From contig CAIPRZ010000083.1 of the NCBI GenBank assembly GCA_903867585.1, forward strand, positions 1-5,278: a stretch of DNA of 5,278 nt, written 5' to 3'. Shown here piece by piece: positions 1 through 5,278 of the stretch. Numbering within the stretch: position 1 is the first letter of the stretch; each line of letters opens with the position of its first letter. The position numbers and the translations under genes are program-made. The notes below the pieces were generated by a model, which saw only the letters and a program-made list of their open reading frames with translations, made no database searches and was not told where the DNA came from. Source of the DNA: an uncultured Chlamydiae bacterium. GTDB taxonomy: Bacteria; Chlamydiota; Chlamydiia; Chlamydiales; Rhabdochlamydiaceae.

Positions 1-1231
1 TATGGCCTTGCATGATTTTTATCAATCAAGAGGCTCACAGTCTTTTGGCCTTCAGTTAGAAAATGCTTTTATCGATGAATCGTTTAAAGTCCTTTTAATC
101 GATCATTCAAGTCCTATGTGGAGACAATTTATTGATCAGAATAATCAAGCAACAAATCTAGAAGATGCCTCGATTGTCTCTTTCGGACAGATTGCCTATT
201 TTATGATGACTAAACAGTGGCCAGAAGGGTATTTTCCGCTTCCAAGCGAGGTGAATTTACAGCTAGATAAAAAGTGGGATGATCTTATTAAAGGGTGCCT
301 CCATCATAAACCCTCTTTAAGAATTCATTCGTTTTTAGATATCGCTCTTCTTCTTGAAAAATTTAAGAACGATTTTTACAGCCTAAAACCACTTATTAAA
401 CCTTCTCAGTTAAGCCGGCCTGAATTTGAGCCAAATCCTGGATTAATCTTTCAACAAGAGTTGATTGTGGCAAAATACGCTCCGCAGGAAAAAACCAATC
501 TTCATGTAGAGCCCATACTATCTGAAATGAGAGTCATACCAGCTGGTGAGTATTACCGAGGTTCTAATAGTGGTGCTAGAGATGAAATGCCCCGTCATAA
601 AATTCAGCTCACAGCGTTTGCCCTTGATGTTCATCCAGTGACTAATGAGCAATTTATCCGGTTCTTAGAGCTGATGGGTGGGGAAAAAGATGCGCATAAT
701 AATGATATGATCCGTCTTAAAGAATCGCGCATTAAGCGCTCGGCGGGGAAATTGATGATAGAATCAGGTTACGCTAAGCATCCTGTAGTAGGGGTTTCTT
801 GGTATGGGGCTTCTGCATATGCCAAATGGATAGGGAAACGATTGCCAACAGAAGCTGAGTGGGAAATTGCAGCCTCTTCTTTAAAAGAAGGTCTTTATCC
901 CACAGGGGATCATATCGATAAAACCATGGCCCATTTTTTCTCAAGCGATACACTTCCTGTCATGAGTTTTCAACCAACATCACTTGGTCTTTTTGATATG
1001 GCCGGCAACGTTTATGAATGGTGCTTAGATTGGTATGATTACAATTATTACGAGGCCTCGATTCAAGAGCCTTTAAATCCTCAAGGTCCTACTCAAGGCG
1101 TGTATAGAGTGCTAAGAGGGGGTTGTTGGAAAAGTCTTAAAGAAGACCTAAGGGTAGCTCATCGTCATCGTAATAATCCTGGTGCTATTAATGGGGCCTA
1201 TGGATTTAGATGTGCTGCTGATGTCCATTAA
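1..1231 (+). CDS. pkn1: Pkn1-like protein: degenerate Ser/Thr kinase fold plus FGE-sulfatase-like domain (5' partial)
   Basis: The 3' part of a gene that enters from the left edge. The first visible codon in frame is ATG at 2, but it lies inside the kinase fold, so it is not the true start. Residues are numbered from that ATG. Residues 7-25 align with the kinase catalytic-loop region (SRG, then LENAFID matching LKPENILID), followed by the DFG position at 34-36 (DHS), an SFG matching subdomain IX at 60-62, and the subdomain XI arginine at 107. The kinase fold ends near 120. A linker runs to about 175. Residues 176-405 form an FGE-sulfatase (SUMF1-type) domain: IPAGEYYRGS, HPVTNEQF, GKRLPTEAEWE, DMAGNVYEW, RVLRGGCW and a terminal YGFRCA. 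This pairing matches chlamydial Pkn1. HRD is replaced by SFG and the catalytic FGE cysteines are absent, so the protein may act by binding rather than catalysis. The role is unproven; chlamydial Pkn1 has been reported as a kinase. No terminator follows. Confidence 0.8.
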   Translation, partial: MALHDFYQSRGSQSFGLQLENAFIDESFKVLLIDHSSPMWRQFIDQNNQATNLEDASIVSFGQIAYFMMTKQWPEGYFPLPSEVNLQLDKKWDDLIKGCLHHKPSLRIHSFLDIALLLEKFKNDFYSLKPLIKPSQLSRPEFEPNPGLIFQQELIVAKYAPQEKTNLHVEPILSEMRVIPAGEYYRGSNSGARDEMPRHKIQLTAFALDVHPVTNEQFIRFLELMGGEKDAHNNDMIRLKESRIKRSAGKLMIESGYAKHPVVGVSWYGASAYAKWIGKRLPTEAEWEIAASSLKEGLYPTGDHIDKTMAHFFSSDTLPVMSFQPTSLGLFDMAGNVYEWCLDWYDYNYYEASIQEPLNPQGPTQGVYRVLRGGCWKSLKEDLRVAHRHRNNPGAINGAYGFRCAADVH

Positions 1232-1266
1232 TTTTTTTATGGAAAATAAATCAAATTAGGCGCAAA

Positions 1267-1295
1267 TGCTCATTTATAGTTTCTATAAATGAGCA
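1267..1295. promoter_or_regulatory. Perfect 13-bp inverted repeat (hairpin or operator) next to the permease start
   Basis: Arms TGCTCATTTATAG (1267-1279) and CTATAAATGAGCA (1283-1295) are exact reverse complements separated by a TTT loop. The next outward pair (A1266, G1296) does not match. The last base of the right arm is the first A of the AGGA ribosome-binding motif of the downstream permease gene. No T-run follows on the + strand, and the stem is AT-rich, so it does not look like a canonical intrinsic terminator for the upstream gene. It could be a 5'-UTR hairpin affecting translation or mRNA stability, or a repressor operator. It is the only notable element in the 71-base gap at 1232-1302, apart from seven Ts at 1232-1238 right after the pkn1-like stop, with no strong stem before them. 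The repeat is seen directly; its function is inferred. Confidence 0.6.
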
Positions 1296-1298
1296 GGA
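1295..1298 (+). promoter_or_regulatory. Ribosome binding site of the APC permease gene
   Basis: AGGA lies four bases before the ATG at 1303, a rather short spacing. It supports that ATG as the start; the next in-frame ATG (residue 25) would cut into the start of the first membrane segment. The site directly abuts the 3' arm of the hairpin at 1267-1295, so its accessibility could depend on that structure. Confidence 0.5.
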
Positions 1299-1302
1299 CG
1301 CC

Positions 1303-3117
1303 ATGTCAAAAAAACAGACAAAAATTCTTTCTTTGAACGAAGAGCCCATTAGCCGATCTTTATCGGTGTATGATATGTGTTCTATAGGCTATGGAGACCT
1401 CGGATCTTCTATTTATTACGCCCTTGGAATTACAGCTCTATTTGCTTTAGGAGCGACTCCAATAGCCTTAATGCTGGCAGGGATTGTTTTTGTTTGCACC
1501 GCTTTAACCTACGCTGAAATGTCTTCCTGTTTTAAAGATAGTGGAGGCTCAGCTAGTTTTGCTCGTCATGCCTTTAATGATCTTGTCTCTTTCATTGCTG
1601 GATGGGGACTGCTTCTTGATTACATTGTCACAATTGCCATTTCAGCCTTTGCCATTGCCCCTTATTTATCCTATTTTTTTCCAGCTCTTAAAGATCCCGC
1701 CTTTCAAGTTGGTTTAACATCAGGAATTATTCTTATTTTATTTGGAATCAATCTTTTAGGGGTTAAAGGCTCTAGTAGAATGTCTTTAATCATGACAGTA
1801 TTTACCCTCATTACGCAAGTGGTGATAGTGATTATTGCCTCTTTTAAAGGGATAGATTTTGGCCAACTTTTTGAAAATATGAAGATTAATTCTGGTGGTA
1901 TTTATTCGCCAACGTGGGCTCAGTTTTGGAAAGGTACAGCGATGGCGATGGTAGCCTATACTGGTATTGAATCGATTGCACAGCTTGGAGCTGAAGCTAA
2001 AAAACCTCAAAAGAATGTCCCAAAAGCCATTATTTTAACCATGTATGTTCTTGTAGCGATGTATTTTCTATTATCGGTTGTAGCTCTTTCTTCTGTGACG
2101 CCTCAGGAACTTGCCACCACGTATCAACAAGATCCGATTGCAGGAATTGTATCGAAACTCCCTTTTGGATCTAGTATTTTAGGCCCATGGCTTGGTCTTT
2201 TGGCTGCTATATTATTATTTGTGGCCTCAAATGCGGGGATGATCGGAGCCTCACGCCTATCTTATAATTTAGGGGAGTATTATCAACTACCTCGTCTATT
2301 TTATAAATTAAACAGCCGCTTTAAAACGCCTCAAAATGCTCTTTTAATTTTTGCACTTCTTGCCATTGCCATCGTTGTTGCCAGTCGTGGAAAACTCGAT
2401 TTTCTTGCTGACCTTTATAATTTTGGAGCCATGCTTGCTTTTACTTCAGCTCATGCCTCCCTTATAGCTCTACGAATTAAACAACCTAATATGGAAAGAC
2501 CTTTCCGCTTAGGATTAAATATTAAAATTAAGGGTAAGTATATTCCACTCAGCGCCATTATTGGTGGACTTGCAACTTCAAGTGTTTGGGTTCTTGTTGT
2601 GATTACAAAACCTGACGGCCGTTATTTGGGAATCGCTTGGATGTCTGTTGGTATTGCGATGTATCTATATTATAGAAAATATAAAAAGCTAAAAGCTGTG
2701 GGAACTATTGCTGTTGAAAAAGTTCCAGCTCCAGCTTTTAAGTCCCTTAAGATCAATAAAATCTTAGTACCTCTTCCTAAAGAGCCGACCTACAATGAAC
2801 TTTTAAAAGTGGCTTTAGATACCGCTATTTATCACAATTCCTCGATAGTGGCCGTCCATTTTATCGATATTCCTCATGCAGCTCCCATTGATACGCCGAT
2901 GATTCAAGCCCATTTAAGTAATTTAAAAAGCTGGCAAGCACTTGTAGAATCTAAAGGCTTAAGCCTAAGACTTGAGGTTGTGAGAACTAGAAAAAAAGAA
3001 GAGGCGATTGCCGATCTTGTAATTCATGAAAAAGCTGATCTTGTCATCACCTCAGATGTTTCGCGAGAGCTTCTTTATAGACTTAGAAATAAAGCGAAAG
3101 TTTGGATCTGTAATTAA
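1303..3117 (+). CDS. APC-superfamily amino-acid permease with C-terminal USP-like domain
   Basis: A 604-residue inner-membrane secondary transporter, probably for amino acids; the substrate cannot be read from sequence. Residues 1-460 give about 12 hydrophobic segments (roughly 26-48, 52-70, 94-125, 136-154, 160-181, 207-228, 240-265, 288-312, 345-361, 366-392, 415-436, 440-457). TM1 carries the glycine-rich unwound-helix motif GYGDLGSSIYYALG (29-42). The TM6 region has VAYTGIES followed by EAKKPQKNVPKAI, the classic APC loop pattern. Residues about 470-604 resemble a universal stress protein domain: INKILVPL as first strand, then an ALDTAIYHNSSIVAVHFI helix-strand unit. The nucleotide-binding residues of that domain are not evident. 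APC permeases with USP tails are known in other bacteria, with the tail thought to be regulatory. The ATG at 1303 is preceded by AGGA. The stop overlaps that of the convergent ABC gene. The APC assignment is firm; the tail is likely but divergent. Confidence 0.9.
   Translation: MSKKQTKILSLNEEPISRSLSVYDMCSIGYGDLGSSIYYALGITALFALGATPIALMLAGIVFVCTALTYAEMSSCFKDSGGSASFARHAFNDLVSFIAGWGLLLDYIVTIAISAFAIAPYLSYFFPALKDPAFQVGLTSGIILILFGINLLGVKGSSRMSLIMTVFTLITQVVIVIIASFKGIDFGQLFENMKINSGGIYSPTWAQFWKGTAMAMVAYTGIESIAQLGAEAKKPQKNVPKAIILTMYVLVAMYFLLSVVALSSVTPQELATTYQQDPIAGIVSKLPFGSSILGPWLGLLAAILLFVASNAGMIGASRLSYNLGEYYQLPRLFYKLNSRFKTPQNALLIFALLAIAIVVASRGKLDFLADLYNFGAMLAFTSAHASLIALRIKQPNMERPFRLGLNIKIKGKYIPLSAIIGGLATSSVWVLVVITKPDGRYLGIAWMSVGIAMYLYYRKYKKLKAVGTIAVEKVPAPAFKSLKINKILVPLPKEPTYNELLKVALDTAIYHNSSIVAVHFIDIPHAAPIDTPMIQAHLSNLKSWQALVESKGLSLRLEVVRTRKKEEAIADLVIHEKADLVITSDVSRELLYRLRNKAKVWICN
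3114..3117. other. Tail-to-tail overlap of two stop codons (TTAA)
   Basis: The + strand permease ends with TAA at 3115-3117, and the - strand ATPase ends with TAA at 3116-3114. The palindrome TTAA serves both genes, leaving no intergenic space. I see no stem plus T-run close by on either strand, so transcripts from each side probably read into the other gene as antisense. Confidence 0.95.
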
Positions 3118-3857
3118 GAAAAAGCTACAATGAACTTTTCTGTATAGGGAGATTGAGGGGTCGATAATAGACTCTTTGAGCTCCCATAGGCCTCTATCTG
3201 CCCTTTGTGAAGTAAACAGAGGGTATCTGCAATAAATATCGCTTGATGGATATCATGAAGGATAATGACTACTGTGGTCCCTTGCTCTTTGATTTGTTCT
3301 TTTAATGTTGAAAGGATTGATTTTTGTAAAAGGACATCACAGGATGAAACAGGCTCATCTAAAATCAAAAGTTCGGGATTTAGACAAAAAGCACGGGCCA
3401 TTACCAATCGCTGCTTTTCTCCTCCTGATAAAGTGCTATTTTTTTTATAAAATATAGCTTCAGCAAGACCAAACTGAATAAGGGTCTTTTTCACCCTTTC
3501 TTCCATTTCTTTTTTTGACATCTCAAAATGGAGTTTTATAACTTCATATAGGGTTTTAAAAGGGGTATAAAAAGGGGTTAATGCTGAGGCTGGATCTTGA
3601 AATACCATCTGTTTTTGTCGAAACTTTTCAAGATCATTGAGCTCTTTTTTATCCTGATTATAAAAGGTAAGTTCCCCAGAACTTGGTTCTAAAAATCCGG
3701 CAAGAAGATGTCCAAGGGTCGATTTTCCAGAGCCAGAGCCTCCTAAAATCGCTAAACATTCCCCTTTGTATAGATCTAAGTTAAGCTGTTTTAAAATAGG
3801 CTTATTTACTGAGTAATGAAAAGAAAGATTTTTTAAGGAGCAAAATAACTTTTTCAT
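3114..3857 (-). CDS. ABC transporter ATP-binding protein, OppF/DppF/NikE type
   Basis: A 247-residue cytoplasmic ATPase, one of the pair that would power the peptide/nickel-type importer encoded just upstream. All nucleotide-binding motifs are present: Walker A GGSGSGKST (39-47), Q-loop VFQDPASAL (Q87), signature LSGGEKQR (143-150), Walker B LLILDEP (D167, E168), D-loop SSCD (171-174) and switch histidine H201 (ILHDIH). The D-loop has Cys where Leu is usual. The C-terminus keeps only a degenerate form of the family's HPYT motif (SPYTEKF), then stops. OppF and DppF proteins are usually about 320-330 residues with an extra C-terminal region, so this length is closer to NikE. The ATG overlaps the upstream ATPase stop as ATGA, and I see no clear Shine-Dalgarno, so translation is probably coupled. 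The ABC family call is secure; peptide versus nickel or another ligand is open. Confidence 0.9.
   Translation of the reverse strand: MKKLFCSLKNLSFHYSVNKPILKQLNLDLYKGECLAILGGSGSGKSTLGHLLAGFLEPSSGELTFYNQDKKELNDLEKFRQKQMVFQDPASALTPFYTPFKTLYEVIKLHFEMSKKEMEERVKKTLIQFGLAEAIFYKKNSTLSGGEKQRLVMARAFCLNPELLILDEPVSSCDVLLQKSILSTLKEQIKEQGTTVVIILHDIHQAIFIADTLCLLHKGQIEAYGSSKSLLSTPQSPYTEKFIVAFS
3854..3857 (-). other. ATGA start/stop overlap between the two ATPase genes
   Basis: On the - strand, ATG at 3857-3855 overlaps the TGA at 3856-3854 of the upstream gene by 4 bases. The bases before it contain no purine-rich Shine-Dalgarno. This layout indicates termination-reinitiation and near-equal output of the two ATPases, which would act as a heterodimer. 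Confidence 0.9.
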
Positions 3858-4600
3858 AGGTTTATATCGAACCGGCTTGCGATGAGTGAGCGAGTATAAG
3901 GGTGGGCCGCATTTGTAAATAGCTCTTTAGAGGAAAGTCTTTCCACAACGTGCCCTTCCAAGAGGACTAAGGTCTCATCGGTCATATCTACAATCGCTTT
4001 TAAGTCATGAGAGACCAAAATAAGTGAGGCTTTTTCTTTTGCAAGATAGTCGTTAATAAGAGAAAAAATCACTTTTTGTAAGAGGGGGTCCAGGGCTGTT
4101 GTCGGTTCATCAGCGATAAGAATTTTTGGTTTTGCAAGTAAGGCTTGTAATAAAGCGATCCGTTGGCGCTGACCTCCTGATAACTGATGAGGGTAGCTTT
4201 CTAAGATTCCTGTATCATTTAAGCCAATAGAGCTTAGAGCCTCGATAAGTTTTGCCAATGGGGGTTTTTTATCAAAAGCTTCATTAAGTTGCGTTTTGAT
4301 TTTGAGATAAGGATTTAGAGCAAAAAAGGGTTCTTGAACAAGATATTTCAGACTGTTTTTTCTTAAATACCGTTTTTCTTTTTCTCTGAGATTCAATAGA
4401 TTCTGGTTTTCAAAACCCAAATAACCTTTAGTTTGAAGATGGGGTTGTAAAAGCATACAAGAAGCTTTAGCAAGCGTTGATTTGCCAGATCCCGATTGTC
4501 CAATAATTCCTAATCGAAAGGGGGAGGGTAAAGATAATGTCAAAGGATGCAAGATGACACGGTTTTGATCTGATACGGAGAAATTTTCAAAAGTTATCAT
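3854..4600 (-). CDS. ABC transporter ATP-binding protein, OppD/DppD/NikD type
   Basis: A 248-residue cytoplasmic ATPase, predicted partner of the following ATPase in a heterodimeric ABC importer. Visible motifs: Walker A GQSGSGKST (34-42), Q-loop VQEPFFALNPYLKI (Q89), signature LSGGQRQR (140-147), Walker B ILIADEP (D164, E165), D-loop TALD (168-171) and switch histidine H198 (LVSHDL). The EPFFALNP segment after the Q-loop resembles the QDPxxALNP form of the peptide/nickel subfamily. The protein ends soon after HPYTRSLIAS (233-242) and lacks the C-terminal extension, with its conserved cysteines, found in many OppD/DppD proteins of about 320-330 residues; NikD is nearer this size. The ATG at 4600-4598 overlaps the permease TGA as ATGA. 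A weak AGGT sits eight bases upstream. All catalytic motifs look intact. The ligand cannot be assigned from the ATPase. Confidence 0.9.
   Translation of the reverse strand: MITFENFSVSDQNRVILHPLTLSLPSPFRLGIIGQSGSGKSTLAKASCMLLQPHLQTKGYLGFENQNLLNLREKEKRYLRKNSLKYLVQEPFFALNPYLKIKTQLNEAFDKKPPLAKLIEALSSIGLNDTGILESYPHQLSGGQRQRIALLQALLAKPKILIADEPTTALDPLLQKVIFSLINDYLAKEKASLILVSHDLKAIVDMTDETLVLLEGHVVERLSSKELFTNAAHPYTRSLIASRFDINL
4597..4600 (-). other. ATGA start/stop overlap between permease and first ATPase gene
   Basis: On the - strand, ATG at 4600-4598 overlaps the permease stop TGA at 4599-4597. With the identical junction at 3854-3857, this shows the three genes form one translationally coupled operon read right to left. 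Confidence 0.9.
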
Positions 4601-5278
4601 AGGGATTTACCTAGTCTAATTTTTAGCCTATCAATGACTTGCTGAAGACAAAAAATCAAAACAAATATCATCCCTGCAGGGAATAAAAGCCGCCAAGGAT
4701 AATAACTTAAAGCCGGTAGTGAATCAGCAATCATATTACCAAGACTTGGGATCGGAGGGCGGACTCCTAAGCCTAAAAAACTCATAAAAGCTTCAGAAAA
4801 AATAGCTGAAGGGAGACATAGGGCTGAAGAGACAAATAAAGTTGGTAAACAAGAGGGCAAAAGATGTTTCAAGATAATGGTTTTAGAAGAGAACCCAAGA
4901 CCTTTTAAAGCCTTTATGAATTCCATTTTTTTAAGTTTTAACATCTCAGCACGAACAGCGCGTGCTGTGGAAAGCCAACCGGTTAAACTTATAGCGATGA
5001 TGAGGGAATAAAATCCGTTTTTTATGATCATGAGGATAATGATCGATAAAAGCATTTGAGGAAGAGTTGAAACAATATCTAAAAAACGGTTCATAAGCGA
5101 GCTGTATGGAGCTTTCAATAGGGCAGCTAGAGCTCCAAATAGGGCCCCAAAAATCATATCGATGGCAGTAGCTGCACAGCCTACAAATAGGGATATTTTT
5201 AGAGCATATAAACAGCGATGAAAAAGATCTCTTCCTAATTCATCGGTTCCAAAATAATGGGTTAAACTTGGGGCTAAA
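4597..5278 (-). CDS. ABC transporter permease, DppC/OppC/NikC type (5' partial)
   Basis: Inner-membrane permease of a peptide/nickel-type ABC importer; 226 residues are visible and the N-terminus lies beyond the right edge. An in-frame ATG at 5157 is not the start: the 40 codons upstream are open and encode HYFGTDELGRDLFHR, the HPFGTDxxGRD motif found near the N-terminus of DppC/OppC/NikC after TM1. The family is about 270-300 residues, so some 50-80 are missing. Counting from the edge, the EAA-type cytoplasmic loop that contacts the ATPases lies at about 111-141 (MEFIKALKGLGFSSKTI, then KHLLP), followed by SEAFMSFLGLGVRPPIPSLG (151-170), a signature of this family. About five hydrophobic segments are visible. 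It overlaps the ATPase gene downstream by four bases. The binding protein and the DppB/OppB partner are expected upstream, outside the window. The family call is secure; the substrate is unknown. Confidence 0.9.
   Translation of the reverse strand, partial: LAPSLTHYFGTDELGRDLFHRCLYALKISLFVGCAATAIDMIFGALFGALAALLKAPYSSLMNRFLDIVSTLPQMLLSIIILMIIKNGFYSLIIAISLTGWLSTARAVRAEMLKLKKMEFIKALKGLGFSSKTIILKHLLPSCLPTLFVSSALCLPSAIFSEAFMSFLGLGVRPPIPSLGNMIADSLPALSYYPWRLLFPAGMIFVLIFCLQQVIDRLKIRLGKSL
4609..4612 (-). promoter_or_regulatory. Weak ribosome binding site for the OppD/NikD-type ATPase
   Basis: On the - strand AGGT lies eight bases before the ATG at 4600, inside the 3' end of the permease gene. The match is short, but the spacing is right and it agrees with the ATGA-coupled start. 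Confidence 0.35.

Noticed and set aside
2..4. ATG as the true start of the pkn1-like gene
   Set aside because: It falls in the helix just before the kinase catalytic loop; the N-lobe must lie upstream, beyond the left edge.
1251..1290. Sigma70-type promoter using TATAGT (1275) or TATAAA (1284) as -10
   Set aside because: No acceptable -35 is found at 16-18 bases upstream of either; the TTAGGC at 1256 gives spacings of about 13 or 22. The TA-rich boxes are explained by the palindrome.
1267..1302. Intrinsic terminator for the pkn1-like gene
   Set aside because: The stem is strong in length but AT-rich, and GGACGCC rather than a T-run follows it; the Ts at 1232-1238 precede the stem.
1786..2010. 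Open frame of 74 codons on the - strand inside the permease gene
   Set aside because: It lies fully opposite a strongly supported membrane-protein gene, its product resembles nothing I recognise, and there is no sign of its own ribosome site.
3265..3450. Open frame of 61 codons on the + strand opposite the second ATPase
   Set aside because: It is antisense to the Walker B, D-loop and signature coding region of the ATPase; the product has no recognisable domain.
5155..5157. ATG as the start of the OppC/NikC-type permease
   Set aside because: The reading frame stays open to the window edge, and the residues before this Met include the family motif FGTDELGRD, so the gene begins outside the window.

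Overview
This 5.3 kb window is AT-rich and densely coded. It fits a chlamydia-like bacterium (phylum Chlamydiota). The main clue is the first gene, a eukaryote-type protein kinase fold joined to a C-terminal FGE-sulfatase-like domain, which is the architecture I associate with chlamydial Pkn1. The other genes are widespread transporters, so the taxonomic call is an inference resting mostly on that one gene.

Layout: (1) On the + strand, the 3' part of the pkn1-like gene enters from the left edge and ends at 1231. (2) A 71-base intergenic gap holds a perfect 13-bp inverted repeat that abuts the ribosome binding site of the next gene. (3) On the + strand, 1303-3117 encodes a 12-TM APC-superfamily amino-acid permease with a degenerate universal-stress-protein-like tail. 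(4) On the - strand, three tightly coupled genes read right to left: a DppC/OppC/NikC-type permease running off the right edge, then two short ABC ATPases of the OppD/NikD and OppF/NikE types. Both junctions between these genes are ATGA overlaps. The + and - strand blocks meet tail to tail and share a TTAA tetranucleotide that carries both stop codons.

Functionally, the right half is the distal part of an ABC importer for peptides or a small ligand such as nickel. The substrate-binding protein and first permease would be expected beyond the right edge. The permease in the middle is a secondary amino-acid transporter. Together they suit a host-dependent bacterium that scavenges amino acids and peptides. 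The points most worth a second look are the lost catalytic residues and shortened activation segment in the kinase-like part of the first gene, and the hairpin next to the permease start. I saw no RNA genes, insertion sequences, CRISPR arrays or phage genes. No stretch over 300 bases lacks a gene.
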